Below the pieces are notes generated by a model. The model was given only the letters and a program-made list of their open reading frames with translations. It was not told where the DNA came from and did not search any database. Positions 34,840 to 44,209 of a stretch of 53,340 bases of DNA are shown here, piece after piece. The translations under genes and the position numbers were made by a program. Source of the DNA: Pseudomonadota bacterium (GTDB taxonomy: Bacteria > Pseudomonadota > Alphaproteobacteria > Sphingomonadales > Sphingomonadaceae); NCBI GenBank assembly GCA_021847605.1, contig JAJZQN010000030.1, positions 1 through 53,340 of the forward strand, read 5' to 3'. Each line of letters starts with the position of its first letter. The stretch's first letter is position 1.

Positions 34840-36822
34840 ATGATTGCCGATCCGTCTGGGGGACATATGACTATCGCCACATCCGATCATGTGGGTAATC
34901 GCTTCGAACTGCTGGTTCAGAATGTCATCGACTATGCGATCTACATGCTGGACCCCGACGGCATCATCGAGAGCTGGAACAGCGGCGCCCGCCGGTTCAA
35001 GGGATATGAAGCCGACGAGATCATAGGGCAGCATTTCTCGCGATTTTACACGGCGGAGGATCAGGCAGCCTCCATTCCTCAACTGGCTCTGCAAACCGCA
35101 CGAACGGAAGGCCGGTTCGAAGCGGAAGGCTGGCGCGTGCGCAAGGACGGCACATATTTCTGGGCGAATGTGGTGATAGACGCCATTTTCGACCCGACCG
35201 GCACTTTGCTCGGCTTTGCCAAAGTCACCCGCGACCTGACTGAAAAGCGCCAGACAGAGGAAGCCTTGCGCAGCAGCGAAGAAAGGTTTCGGCTGCTGGT
35301 CGAAGGCGTTACCGACTATGCCATCTACATGCTCGACCCGATCGGAACGGTGACGAGCTGGAATAAGGGAGCGGAACGGTTCAAAGGATATAAGGCGCAG
35401 GAGATACTGGGCCAGAATTTCGCCCGCTTCTATTCTGACGAAGATCGCCTGGCCGGCATGCCGTCACGGGCATTGCATACTGCCGAACGCGATGGTCGTT
35501 TCGAATCGGAAGGATGGCGCATTCGCAAGGATGGCACTCGTTTCTGGGCCCATGTCATCATCGATGCCATTCGTGATCCCATGGGTCGCCTGTTGGGCTA
35601 TGCAAAGATCACCCGCGACCTGACCGAAAGACAGGAAGCACAACGCGCTCTGGATGAAGCACGCGATGCCATCATACAGGCGCAAAAAATGGAGGCGATC
35701 GGGAAATTGACCGGTGGCGTCGCCCATGATTTCAATAATCTGCTGGCCGTCATCATGGGCAGCCTTGACCTTGCCCGGCGGCGGATGGCGACCGGGGCGG
35801 ATATTAGCCGTTATATCGACAATGCGATGACGGCTGCGGAGCGCGGGGCCACACTCACACAACGCATGCTGGCATTTGCCCGAAAGCAGGAATTGTCGTT
35901 GCAGCCGGTCGATTGCCATGCGCTGGTGCGTGGAATGGCGGAACTGTTGCGCACCACGCTGGGCGCTGCAATCATGGTAGAGGCCAGATTCCCGCCAATG
36001 CTGATGCCTGTTCTTGCCGATCCGGCCCAGTTGGAACTCGCATTGCTGAACCTGGCGGTCAATGCCCGCGACGCCATGCCAGAGGGCGGCCGCCTTTTGT
36101 TCGAGGCAAGCGCAGTTACGATAGCGCCTGGCGAACGCCCCGACCTGAACGCTGGCGATTATGTCCGCATTTCCGTCATCGACGATGGCGAGGGAATGGA
36201 TGCGCAAACGCTGGAACGGGCGCGCGAACCCTTTTTCACCACCAAGGGCGTGGGTAAAGGCACCGGGCTTGGCCTCTCCATGGTCCATGGCTATGTGCAA
36301 CAATGCGGCGGATCGCTGACGATTGCGAGCGAACCGGGTCAGGGAACCAACATATCATTGTGGCTGCCCATAGCGGCCATGGACGCTGTCTCACCGAATG
36401 AAAATGGCGCCAGGGCAGGAGAGGAACTTGCCATCGGACCGTTGGTCATTCTGGTGGTGGACGATGATGAGCTGGTGCTGACCAACACGGCTGGAATGCT
36501 CGAAGAATTGGGCCATACGGTTTTCCGGGCCTCTGGCGGCGCCGAAGCCTTGTCGATCATCGACAGCCGCGGAGGCATCGACCTTGTCGTCACCGACCAT
36601 GCCATGCCGGTGATGACGGGCGCGCAACTCGCCGACCACATCGGACAGATCAACCCCGCTTTGCCTGTCATCATTGCAACCGGCTTTGCCGAACTGCCGC
36701 CCCATGCCAGCAGCCGACCTCGAATCGACAAGCCTTTCAAACAGGCGGAACTGGCGCGCATCGTGGCCATCGCCACGCATCAAGTACCTTTGTGGATCGT
36801 TTCATCGACTGAAACCCATTGA
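34840..36822 (+). CDS. Soluble PAS-PAS hybrid histidine kinase with receiver domain
   Basis: The 660-residue protein has no membrane spans. Two near-duplicate PAS-PAC units (about 15-140 and 145-265) share patterns such as VIDYAIYMLDPDG/VTDYAIYMLDPIG and WRVRKDGTYFWANVVIDAI/WRIRKDGTRFWAHVIIDAI. Then come the phospho-acceptor VAHDFNNLLAVIMGSLDLAR (about 300), an ATPase domain (NLAVNARDAMPEGG, DDGEGMD, KGTGLGLSMVHGYV) and a receiver (VVDDDEL, phospho-Asp in VVTDHAMPVMTG, Lys in RIDKPF). It may sense light, redox or oxygen through PAS, but no flavin Cys or haem His signature is clear. The likely start is ATG 34840; ATG 34867 is possible. Confidence 0.85.
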   Translation: MIADPSGGHMTIATSDHVGNRFELLVQNVIDYAIYMLDPDGIIESWNSGARRFKGYEADEIIGQHFSRFYTAEDQAASIPQLALQTARTEGRFEAEGWRVRKDGTYFWANVVIDAIFDPTGTLLGFAKVTRDLTEKRQTEEALRSSEERFRLLVEGVTDYAIYMLDPIGTVTSWNKGAERFKGYKAQEILGQNFARFYSDEDRLAGMPSRALHTAERDGRFESEGWRIRKDGTRFWAHVIIDAIRDPMGRLLGYAKITRDLTERQEAQRALDEARDAIIQAQKMEAIGKLTGGVAHDFNNLLAVIMGSLDLARRRMATGADISRYIDNAMTAAERGATLTQRMLAFARKQELSLQPVDCHALVRGMAELLRTTLGAAIMVEARFPPMLMPVLADPAQLELALLNLAVNARDAMPEGGRLLFEASAVTIAPGERPDLNAGDYVRISVIDDGEGMDAQTLERAREPFFTTKGVGKGTGLGLSMVHGYVQQCGGSLTIASEPGQGTNISLWLPIAAMDAVSPNENGARAGEELAIGPLVILVVDDDELVLTNTAGMLEELGHTVFRASGGAEALSIIDSRGGIDLVVTDHAMPVMTGAQLADHIGQINPALPVIIATGFAELPPHASSRPRIDKPFKQAELARIVAIATHQVPLWIVSSTETH

Positions 36823-36836
36823 TCCACTACGGAAAT

Positions 36837-36880
36837 CCCCATCTGCTTCGTTTCATCCATCATGGATGGAGCAGAAGGGG
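36837..36880 (+). promoter_or_regulatory. Hairpin covering the ribosome binding site of the aminotransferase gene
   Basis: CCCC-ATCTGCT pairs with AGCAGA-A-GGGG, and an inner CATCC/GGATG stem closes on a 5-base loop. The right arm contains GAAGGGG, the ribosome binding sequence 8 bases before ATG 36889. It has no T tract, so translational control is more likely than termination. Confidence 0.45.
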
Positions 36881-36888
36881 AATTACAA

Positions 36889-38049
36889 ATGACCGACCGG
36901 GATGACGCCACACGCGATCTGACGGCGCGCGGATATTCACGCCGTCAGGCGGCACGCATCATGGGGCTGTTTGGCGCGGGCGTTGCGGTCGCCAACGCTG
37001 GTACACCGCTATGGGCGCAACGGAATGATGGCCCGGCAGAAGGTAGCGAGCCAAAAGTGCGTATCGGGTCCAATGAATGCTGGACCGGCCCCTTCCCCGT
37101 TGCACAGGCAGCCGCTGCCAAAATCGTGGCATCGTCCAATTTCTATCATCCCGGCACGGAAGTCAGCGATTTCAAGAAGACGCTGGCCACAATGGAAAAT
37201 GTGCCAGAAAACTACATCCTGCCATGGCCCGGTTCGAGCGATCCGTTATCGCGCATCGTCGTCAGCTTCTGTTCGCCGACCAAAGGGTTGGTCACGGCGG
37301 ATGTCAGCTACGAGCAGCCATGGGGCACGGCGGAATGGGCCGGAGCCAAAGTGACGAAAGTGCCATTGACCGCCGATCACCGCCATGACGTCAAGGCGAT
37401 GCTGGCTGCCAACCCCGATGCGGGTCTCTATTATGTTTGCTCGCCCAACAACCCCACCGGCACGCTGACCCCGCTTGCAGACATAGAATGGCTGATCGCG
37501 AACAAGCCTGCCGGATCGGTCGTGCTGGTCGATGAAGCCTATCTGCACTTTTCCGAACATGGAAAGTCTGCCGCCTATATGGTGGCGCAGGGCAAGGACG
37601 TTATCGTCCTGCGCACATTCTCAAAATTGTTCGGCATGGCGGGCATGCGGCTGGGTGCCACCATTGCCCGCCCCGATTTGCATGAAAAGCTGATGCGCTA
37701 CGACGGGAAGCGCATGTCCACCAACCTGCCTCTTCCCTCGCTGGTATGCGGTACGACCGCTTTGACGCAGGCGCAGGCGATCAGCGAACGCCGCGCCCAG
37801 ATGATCGCGGCGCGAACGATGACGTTCGACCATCTTAAAAAGCGTGGCATCGCCTTCATCCCGTCCGACGCCAATATGTTCATGGTCGACTGGAAGAAGC
37901 CCGCCGCGCCGGTCAAGGATCAGTTTGCAGCTCTGGGCGTGGGCATCGGTCGTTCCTGGGCGCCCTGGCCCACCATGTCGCGTGTCACCGTCGGCTCGAT
38001 GGCCGACATGCAGGCTTTCTGCGCGGCCCTCGACAAGATCATGGCATAG
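36889..38049 (+). CDS. Tat-exported PLP-dependent aminotransferase (HisC-like fold)
   Basis: The 386-residue protein begins with a twin-arginine signal (YSRRQAARIMGLFGAGVAVANA, cleavage near WAQ). The rest is a class I/II aminotransferase resembling histidinol-phosphate aminotransferase: SNECWTGP, YYVCSPNNPTGTL, the PLP-phenol Asp in VLVDEAYLHF and the Schiff-base Lys in LRTFSKLFGMAGMRLG. A folded PLP enzyme would need Tat export, so a periplasmic location is consistent. Substrate unknown. It has a hairpin over its ribosome binding site and a perfect 15-bp inverted repeat 9 bases after its stop. Confidence 0.85.
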   Translation: MTDRDDATRDLTARGYSRRQAARIMGLFGAGVAVANAGTPLWAQRNDGPAEGSEPKVRIGSNECWTGPFPVAQAAAAKIVASSNFYHPGTEVSDFKKTLATMENVPENYILPWPGSSDPLSRIVVSFCSPTKGLVTADVSYEQPWGTAEWAGAKVTKVPLTADHRHDVKAMLAANPDAGLYYVCSPNNPTGTLTPLADIEWLIANKPAGSVVLVDEAYLHFSEHGKSAAYMVAQGKDVIVLRTFSKLFGMAGMRLGATIARPDLHEKLMRYDGKRMSTNLPLPSLVCGTTALTQAQAISERRAQMIAARTMTFDHLKKRGIAFIPSDANMFMVDWKKPAAPVKDQFAALGVGIGRSWAPWPTMSRVTVGSMADMQAFCAALDKIMA

Positions 38050-38058
38050 CATCTAGTG

Positions 38059-38182
38059 CCTGCTGCCGGCGTCCATCATGACGCCGGCAGCAGGAAAATA
38101 TCGGGAAAGACTATATTTTCCGACTTCACGGGGTTGCGTGAAGAATATCCTTCGCCAAAGGAAGATCAGATATTTCTTCCTT
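38059..38182. repeat. Three consecutive perfect inverted repeats in an intergenic region
   Basis: IR1 is CCTGCTGCCGGCGTC (38059-38073) with its complement at 38080-38094, a 15-bp stem on a 6-base loop. IR2 is GGAAAATAT (38093-38101) with ATATTTTCC (38113-38121). IR3 is AAGGAAG (38158-38164) with CTTCCTT (38176-38182). IR1 and IR2 share two bases, so the two stems cannot both be complete. The set fills the gap between the aminotransferase and the hydrolase. IR1 may terminate transcription although it lacks a T tract. Confidence 0.6.
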
Positions 38183-38199
38183 CCAGCGTACAGGATTGC

Positions 38200-39078
38200 A
38201 TGGATACGCCGACCAGCCTCAGCCCGACATCGCATTTTTTCACGTCCCTGCGGACCCGACTCCATTATCTCGACTGGGGCAATCCATCGGCTCCATTGCT
38301 GATCCTGGTTCATGGCGGTTTCGATCATGCCAGAAGCTGGGACTGGACAGCACGGGCACTGGCCAGGGAGTATCATGTCATCGCGCCTGACCTTCGCGGC
38401 CATGGCGATAGCGGATGGTCGGAAGACGGCGCCTACATCATGGCGAACTTCGTCTATGATCTGGCGCAACTGGTTGAAATGCTGGGCCGTGCGCCCGTCA
38501 GGATCGTGGGGCATTCGCTCGGCGGTTCGATCAGCCTGCGTTACGCCGGATTATTTCCCGAACGGGTGAGCAGGATCGTTGCGATAGAAGGTCTAGGCCT
38601 GTCCCCCGCACGATTGGCGGAGAAGCAGGAAAAGTCCGTCCCCGACCAATGGCGTGAATGGATCGAAAGCCGACGAAACAGTGCGCGACGGACTCCACGC
38701 CGCTATCCCAGCATAGAGGCAGCCGTCGGCCGGATGCAGGAACGCAACGAACATCTATCCATGGAGCAGGCGCTTCACCTCACGCATCACGGCGTCAACC
38801 GCAATGAAGATGGCAGCTATAGCTGGAAATTCGACCCCTATCTGAATGCAATCACATCAGAAGTGCGGTCGGACGAAGGATTATCGGTTTTCTGGGAACA
38901 GATCGCCTGTCCTGCGCTGCTGTGTCTGGGCCTGGACAGTTGGGCGTCCAATCCAGCCAAGGACGGGCGCATGTCCCATTTTCGCGATGCCCGGTTGGTG
39001 GAATTCGCCGATGCCGGCCACTGGCTCCATCATGACCAGTTTGACCAGTTCATAGGCGAATTGCGTAGCTTCCTGTAA
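38200..39078 (+). CDS. Alpha/beta hydrolase
   Basis: The 292-residue protein has the oxyanion segment LILVHGGFDHARSWDW, RGHGDSGWS, the nucleophile elbow GHSLGGS (Ser about 105) and the catalytic His in DAGHWLHHD near the C-terminus. It resembles the epoxide hydrolase/haloalkane dehalogenase-like and MhpC-type esterases; no substrate can be named. ATG 38200 is chosen because upstream codons in frame run through the inverted repeats. Confidence 0.8.
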   Translation: MDTPTSLSPTSHFFTSLRTRLHYLDWGNPSAPLLILVHGGFDHARSWDWTARALAREYHVIAPDLRGHGDSGWSEDGAYIMANFVYDLAQLVEMLGRAPVRIVGHSLGGSISLRYAGLFPERVSRIVAIEGLGLSPARLAEKQEKSVPDQWREWIESRRNSARRTPRRYPSIEAAVGRMQERNEHLSMEQALHLTHHGVNRNEDGSYSWKFDPYLNAITSEVRSDEGLSVFWEQIACPALLCLGLDSWASNPAKDGRMSHFRDARLVEFADAGHWLHHDQFDQFIGELRSFL

Positions 39079-39087
39079 CGCGGGAAT

Positions 39088-40011
39088 TCAGGCGGTGAAG
39101 CCAGCCACCGCCGCCTGATATTCGGACTTGAGTTGGACGATATAGTCGGCGGCGGGCTGAACCTGATGGATTGCGCCGATGCCCTGCCCACAGCCCCAGA
39201 TGTCACGCCACGCCTTGCTGTCGGTTTCAGCGAAATCCATACTGGCTGCGGTGGGCAGATGGTCGGGGTCCAGACCGGCGGCAATGATGCTGGGTCGCAG
39301 ATAATTGCCATGCACGCCCGTAAATGTGTCGGAATAAACGATATCCCCGGCACTCGAATCCACGATCATCTGCTTATAGGCCATATCGGCATTGGCTTCG
39401 GTCGTGGCGATGAAAGGCGACCCCATATAGGCAAGATCGGCCCCCATCATCCGCGCCGCTGCGATAGCGCGGCCGGTTGCGATCGAACCCGACAAAGCCA
39501 CCGGCCCGTCGAACCACTGACGGATTTCCTGCACCAATGCGAAGGGGGACAGGACACCGGCATGTCCGCCTGCTCCGGCAGCGACCGCGATCAGGCCATC
39601 TGCACCTTTCGAAATCGCCTTTTGCGCAAACATATTGTTGATGACGTCATGCAGCACGATACCGCCATAGCTATGCACCGCTTCGTTCACCCTCTCCTGC
39701 GCGCCAAGTGACGTGATGACGACCGGCACCCGATAGCGGACGCACAGTTCCAGATCCTCGTCCAAGCGCGCATTGCTGCGATGAACGATCAGGTTGACGG
39801 CAAAGGGAGCGTCCTTTTCCGTCAATTCACTCGTCAGCCGTTGCAGCCATTGTTCAAATACTCCTGAAGGACGCGCATTAAGTGACGGAAATGCACCAAT
39901 AATCCCCGCCCTGCACTGAGCCAGCACCAGATCAGGCTGCGAAATGATGAACATGGGTGAGCCGATCAACGGCAACGACAGCCGGCCTTGCAACGCACGG
40001 GGCAAAGTCAT
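39088..40011 (-). CDS. Nitronate monooxygenase-like FMN enzyme
   Basis: The 307-residue TIM-barrel protein has the family start LPLIGSPMFIISQPDLVLAQCRAG, then VVITSLGAQE, the FMN-phosphate loop VAAGAGGHAGV with the conserved His, PVALSGSIATGRAIAAARMMGADLAYMGS and an HGNYLRPS segment. It belongs to the NMO/2-nitropropane dioxygenase family. Related FMN enzymes act on other substrates, so the nitronate activity is inferred. It is convergent with the hydrolase and divergent from the membrane gene. Confidence 0.85.
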   Translation of the reverse strand: MTLPRALQGRLSLPLIGSPMFIISQPDLVLAQCRAGIIGAFPSLNARPSGVFEQWLQRLTSELTEKDAPFAVNLIVHRSNARLDEDLELCVRYRVPVVITSLGAQERVNEAVHSYGGIVLHDVINNMFAQKAISKGADGLIAVAAGAGGHAGVLSPFALVQEIRQWFDGPVALSGSIATGRAIAAARMMGADLAYMGSPFIATTEANADMAYKQMIVDSSAGDIVYSDTFTGVHGNYLRPSIIAAGLDPDHLPTAASMDFAETDSKAWRDIWGCGQGIGAIHQVQPAADYIVQLKSEYQAAVAGFTA

Positions 40012-40084
40012 GGATTTGGGTGTCCTCTCCTAGGATTTATCATGGCGCTACCATCGTGGCGAACAGGGACAAAGGGCAATTTTG

Positions 40085-40106
40085 CTGTATTGATCATATA
40101 ATACAG
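40085..40106. promoter_or_regulatory. Palindromic operator-like site between divergent genes
   Basis: CTGTATT at 40085-40091 and AATACAG at 40100-40106 are perfect inverted arms around GATCATAT, extended to TT/AA outside. The site is centred between the nitronate monooxygenase and the membrane protein genes, 74 bases from the former and 45 from the latter. A TetR- or MarR-type repressor site is plausible. The half-site spacing is too long for LexA. Confidence 0.45.
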
Positions 40107-40150
40107 TAAATGTACAATGACGACCCTGACCCTTATCGGGAGCATGGACG

Positions 40151-40909
40151 ATGTATAGCGAAAGCGATTTACAGGATGCCGTAACGGCTGGCGTCCTGTC
40201 CTCACAGGCCGCTCAGGCCTTTCGGGACCATGTCGAGCGACTGCGTGCCACTCCGGCCGTCGATGAAGAACATTTCCGACTGCTGACCGGATTCAACGAT
40301 ATTTTCGTGGCGATCGCCGCCACCATCATGCTGGTGGCCGTCGGATGGCTGGGTAACAGCTTTCGATTCGGTGCCCCTGATCACCAGCCAGCCTTCATGT
40401 CGGGCCTGCTCGTCGCGGCCGCCGCCTGGGGCTTGGCCGAATATTTCACCCGCCAGCGCCGCATGGCCCTACCCTCCATCCTCTTGCTCGCGGCTTATGT
40501 CGGCGGCATCGCTTTTGGCCTTGGCGCTCTCGCTGCACAGTTGGTGCCGGATGCCGGTGATCAGATCATGTCGCTCATCCTGTCGGGTGTGGCGGCGGTC
40601 ACGACTTTGGCCGCATGGGCGCATTGGCGGCGCTTCATGGTGCCGATCACGGTAGCGGCAGGATGTGTTGCAGGTGCTGCGGTCGTGGGCGGCCTGATCC
40701 TGTTTGTCGTGCCAGACAGCAATGTTGTACGTTTTTCGCTGTTGCTGGTCGCAGGCCTTGTCATTTTCGGGATCGCGATGCGGTGGGACATGAGTGATCG
40801 GAGTCGGTCGACCGGCCGTTCCGACGTAGCATTCTGGTTGCATCTGGCCGCCGCTCCGATGATCGCCCATGCATTGTTCAACCTGCTGGGGGGTTATGCA
40901 CGGCAATGA
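40151..40909 (+). CDS. Multi-span membrane protein, N-terminal part (frameshifted)
   Basis: The 252-residue frame begins with a soluble helix (MYSESDLQDAVTAGVLSSQ, like the N-terminal motif of DUF2157-type membrane proteins), then six or seven hydrophobic segments from about residue 50. It stops at TGA 40907 just after a run of six G (40888-40893). The next frame continues as a membrane protein from exactly that run, so this is probably the first two-thirds of one longer gene. Function unknown. The ribosome binding sequence GGGAG lies 8 bases before the ATG. Confidence 0.65.
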   Translation: MYSESDLQDAVTAGVLSSQAAQAFRDHVERLRATPAVDEEHFRLLTGFNDIFVAIAATIMLVAVGWLGNSFRFGAPDHQPAFMSGLLVAAAAWGLAEYFTRQRRMALPSILLLAAYVGGIAFGLGALAAQLVPDAGDQIMSLILSGVAAVTTLAAWAHWRRFMVPITVAAGCVAGAAVVGGLILFVVPDSNVVRFSLLLVAGLVIFGIAMRWDMSDRSRSTGRSDVAFWLHLAAAPMIAHALFNLLGGYARQ

Positions 40910-41210
40910 GATCGGCGTGAGCAGAGCGATGCTGGTTATTGCCCTGTATATCGGCTTCGGCGCCGTGGCGCTGGCTATCGACCGTCGCGCCTTGCTGGTT
41001 TCAAGCCTGGCCTATGTCCTGTTCGCCCTTTACGCCCTGTTCCGCCAAGCAGGCGCCGTGGAACTATCATGGGCGCTGACGGCGCTGGTCATCGGCTCGG
41101 CATTGCTGCTGCTGTCCGCCCTGTGGCATCATGCCCGCGCCATGGTGATGCGAGGCCTGCCTGCGCAGATGACAGCGCGACTTCCTTATCTGGATCGGGC
41201 GGTGGCATAG
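40896..41210 (+). CDS. Membrane protein fragment continuing the previous gene after a frameshift
   Basis: From ATG 40896 the frame codes for about 104 residues with three hydrophobic spans (MLVIALYIGFGAVALAID, LLVSSLAYVLFALYALF, ALTALVIGSALLLLSALW) and a C-terminal PYLDRAVA. If the G6 run were G5, the preceding gene would read NLLG-VMHGNEIGVSRAM without a break. It is therefore better seen as the C-terminal third of the same protein, split by a natural frameshift, a phase-variable tract or a sequence error, than as an independent gene. Confidence 0.55.
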   Translation: MHGNEIGVSRAMLVIALYIGFGAVALAIDRRALLVSSLAYVLFALYALFRQAGAVELSWALTALVIGSALLLLSALWHHARAMVMRGLPAQMTARLPYLDRAVA

Positions 41211-41265
41211 GGTGGCCGGTGAATTGATGGTCCATCAATCCGATCGGAAAGAGATGATCAACGGA

Positions 41266-41290
41266 AGGGAGCGCCTTTGCGCTCCTTTTC
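41266..41290 (+). terminator. Rho-independent terminator after the membrane protein gene
   Basis: GGAGCGC (41268-41274), loop CTTT, GCGCTCC (41279-41285) and TTTT form a classical terminator on the plus strand, about 55 bases after the stop at 41208. The rest of the 41211-41461 gap holds only this and the secA hairpin. Confidence 0.75.
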
Positions 41291-41384
41291 AATAATTCAT
41301 ATTTTCAATGGGTTGATTTGAATTTCTACAACAAAATCTAATCGATCCGCCGCACTTCACCACATCTGTCGGCGCACATGAAAT

Positions 41385-41421
41385 GGAATAGCCCCCGTCG
41401 CTTATGGACGAGGGCTATTCC
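41385..41421 (-). terminator. Hairpin downstream of secA, probable terminator
   Basis: GGAATAGCCC and GGGCTATTCC with inner CGTC/GACG form a long nearly perfect stem on a 7-base loop, 40 bases beyond the secA stop on the minus strand. There is no strong T tract. Confidence 0.55.
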
Positions 41422-41461
41422 ATGGCCATCAAGGTGGGCGATCAGTGCCAGCGCGGGATGA

Positions 41462-44209
41462 TCAGGCCAGCGCGCCGTGGCAATGCTTATATTTCTGACC
41501 CGAACCGCATGGGCACGGCGCATTGCGACTGATGTCGAGATTGGTGAATTCACCGCCCTGACCAGCCGCCTGAGGAGCAGCAGGAGCTACGCGAGGCACG
41601 GTAGTCGTGACGCCGCCCACCTGACCGCCATCAATGTCCGCGCTGTTATCTTCACCCGAGAAGGGATCGATATGCGTGGTGATGAAGTCGGGCAGAACCG
41701 GCAGGCCGTAATCTTCCAGAGGCGGCTGTTCCATACGGAACTGCACCCGTGCGATCGATCCAGTCACATCCTCCCGGATATTTTCCAGCATCCGTTCGAA
41801 CAGGGCAAAGGCTTCCTGCTTATATTCGTTGATCGGCGTCTTTTGCGCATAGGCGCGCAGATGCACGACCTGACGCAAGGCATCGAGCGTCGAGAGATGT
41901 TCTTTCCAGTGATGATCGAGGCTTTGCAGCAGGATCGATTTTTCGATCATATGCCAGTCATTGGCGTCGATTTCCTGAACCTTTTCAGCCACCGCAGCAT
42001 CGGCCAGCGCGGTCAGCCGTTCCTCGATCATCTCGGGATCGACGGCATCTTCACCCAACCAGCTATCGAAGTCCGGCTCCAGCCCCAATATTTCAGCGGT
42101 GCGCAGCTTCAGGCGACCAATATCCCATTGTTCAGGATAGCTGCCCGGAGGACAGGATGCGCCGACCAGATCATTGACCGTCTCACGACGCATGTCGGTG
42201 ACGACGTCATCCACGGTGTCGGCATCCATGATATCGCTACGCTGTTCATAGATGACCTTGCGCTGATCATTCATGACGTCGTCATATTCGACGACCTGCT
42301 TGCGGATGTCGTAGTTGCGCGCCTCGACCTTGCGCTGGGCCGTCTCGATCGCCTTGGAAAGCCAGCGTGAAGGCGGCAGCGCCTCACCATCTTCCAGGTT
42401 CGACCGGATCATCTTGGCGAACATCGTGTCCGGCCCGAAAATCCGCATCAGATCATCGTCGAGGCTGAGGTAGAAACGCGACAGGCCCGGATCGCCCTGA
42501 CGGCCCGAACGACCGCGCAGCTGATTGTCGATACGGCGGCTTTCATGGCGTTCGGTCGCAAGGACGAACAGACCGCCGGCGGCCAGCACTTCCTGCTTCT
42601 CGACCTCGATCTCGGCTTCAATCCGGGCGATGGCGGCGTCGCGTTCCGGCCCTTCGGCCATGTCGCGCAGCTCGTCCTCGACCCGCATTTCCAGGTTGCC
42701 GCCCAATTTGATGTCGGTGCCGCGACCCGCCATGTTGGTGGCGATCGTCACCGCGCCCTTACGCCCGGCCTGCGCCACGATATGCGCTTCGCTGTCATGG
42801 AAACGGGCGTTGAGGACCGCGTGCGGCACCCCTTCCTGATGCAGGAATTCGGACAGCATTTCCGACTTTTCGATGGAAACAGTACCGACGAGAACCGGCT
42901 GCCCCTTTTCGGCATGTTCCTTGATCGTGCGAGCGATGCCGCGGAACTTGTCGTCCAGGCTCTTGTAGAATGTATCTTCTTCATCGATGCGCTGCACCGC
43001 CCGGTTGGTCGGGATGGTGACGACGTTCATCTTGTAGATTTCGTAGAATTCGGCCGCTTCGGTCGCAGCCGTGCCGGTCATGCCGCCCAGCTTGGGATAC
43101 ATGCGGAAATAATTCTGGAAGGTGATGGAGGCGAGCGTCTGGTTTTCCGGCTCGATCTGAACGCCTTCCTTGGCCTCGACGGCCTGATGCAGCCCATCCG
43201 ACCAGCGGCGACCATCCATCATGCGGCCGGTAAATTCGTCGATGATGACGACCTTTCCGTCCTTCACGATATAGTCGATGTCGCGGCGGAACATCACGAC
43301 GGCGCGCAGCGCCTGATTAACGTGGTGGACGACCTGCGTATTTTCGAAATCGTAGAGATTGTCGCCCTGAAGCAGGCCGGCCTGTTCGAGCAGACGCTCG
43401 ATCTTTTCGGTGCCGTCCTCGGTCAGCGTGACGTTGCGCTGCTTCTCATCCTTCTCATAATCGCTTTCGGTAATCTGCTTCACGATCGCGTCGACGGCGA
43501 CATACAGCTCCGATTTGTCATCGGTCGGACCGGAAATGATGAGCGGGGTGCGCGCCTCGTCAATGAGGATCGAATCCACTTCATCGACGATGGCATAGTT
43601 GAACGGCCGCTGGACCATCGATCCGCGATCATATTTCATATTGTCACGCAGATAGTCGAAGCCGAGTTCGTTGTTCGTCGCATAGGTGACGTCGGCATTA
43701 TAGGCAGCGCGGCGCTGATCCTCCGACAGGTTCGGAACGATCACGCCGGTGGTGAGGCCAAGGTAGCGATAGACCTGGCCCATCCATTCGCAGTCGCGCG
43801 TCGCCAGATAGTCATTCACCGTGACGACGTGAACGCCCTTACCCTCCAGCGCATTGAGGTAGGTCGCGACGGTGGCGACCAGCGTCTTGCCCTCGCCCGT
43901 CCGCATCTCGGCGATTTCGCCACGGTGCAAAACGATGCCGCCGACCATCTGGACGTCGAAATGACGCATGCCAAGGACGCGGACGGATGCTTCGCGGACG
44001 GTAGCAAAGGCTTCAGGCAGCAGATCGTCGAGCGTTTCGCCAGCAGCCAGACGCTCCCGGAACTTCACGGTCTGACCGACCAGTTCCTCTTCGCTCATCG
44101 CCTGAATCGCCGGTTCGAAAGACGCGATCTTGTCGACGAGCTTGCCCAGCGACTTCACATAACGCTCGTTGGACGAACCGAAGATGGACTTGGCGAGTGC
44201 GCCGAACAT
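41462..44209 (-). CDS. secA: Preprotein translocase ATPase SecA
   Basis: The 915-residue motor drives export through SecYEG. Seen are the Walker A loop [11 protein letters not shown], the [19 protein letters not shown]alker B region, [15 protein letters not shown] and [15 protein letters not shown] in the second nucleotide domain, the helical scaffold, and the C-terminal zinc-binding tail [20 protein letters not shown] 44209 ([11 protein letters not shown]) is the family start; the frame is open 12 codons further. It is divergent from the glycosyltransferase gene, and the 262-base gap between them shows no further gene. Confidence 0.97.
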   Translation of the reverse strand: MFGALAKSIFGSSNERYVKSLGKLVDKIASFEPAIQAMSEEELVGQTVKFRERLAAGETLDDLLPEAFATVREASVRVLGMRHFDVQMVGGIVLHRGEIAEMRTGEGKTLVATVATYLNALEGKGVHVVTVNDYLATRDCEWMGQVYRYLGLTTGVIVPNLSEDQRRAAYNADVTYATNNELGFDYLRDNMKYDRGSMVQRPFNYAIVDEVDSILIDEARTPLIISGPTDDKSELYVAVDAIVKQITESDYEKDEKQRNVTLTEDGTEKIERLLEQAGLLQGDNLYDFENTQVVHHVNQALRAVVMFRRDIDYIVKDGKVVIIDEFTGRMMDGRRWSDGLHQAVEAKEGVQIEPENQTLASITFQNYFRMYPKLGGMTGTAATEAAEFYEIYKMNVVTIPTNRAVQRIDEEDTFYKSLDDKFRGIARTIKEHAEKGQPVLVGTVSIEKSEMLSEFLHQEGVPHAVLNARFHDSEAHIVAQAGRKGAVTIATNMAGRGTDIKLGGNLEMRVEDELRDMAEGPERDAAIARIEAEIEVEKQEVLAAGGLFVLATERHESRRIDNQLRGRSGRQGDPGLSRFYLSLDDDLMRIFGPDTMFAKMIRSNLEDGEALPPSRWLSKAIETAQRKVEARNYDIRKQVVEYDDVMNDQRKVIYEQRSDIMDADTVDDVVTDMRRETVNDLVGASCPPGSYPEQWDIGRLKLRTAEILGLEPDFDSWLGEDAVDPEMIEERLTALADAAVAEKVQEIDANDWHMIEKSILLQSLDHHWKEHLSTLDALRQVVHLRAYAQKTPINEYKQEAFALFERMLENIREDVTGSIARVQFRMEQPPLEDYGLPVLPDFITTHIDPFSGEDNSADIDGGQVGGVTTTVPRVAPAAPQAAGQGGEFTNLDISRNAPCPCGSGQKYKHCHGALA

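Noticed and set aside
40085..40106. LexA or FNR box at the divergent promoter
   Set aside because: Arms are CTGTATT/AATACAG with an 8-base spacer; LexA of enterics spans 16 bp, the alphaproteobacterial LexA box is GTTC-N7-GTTC, and only one FNR half-site is present.
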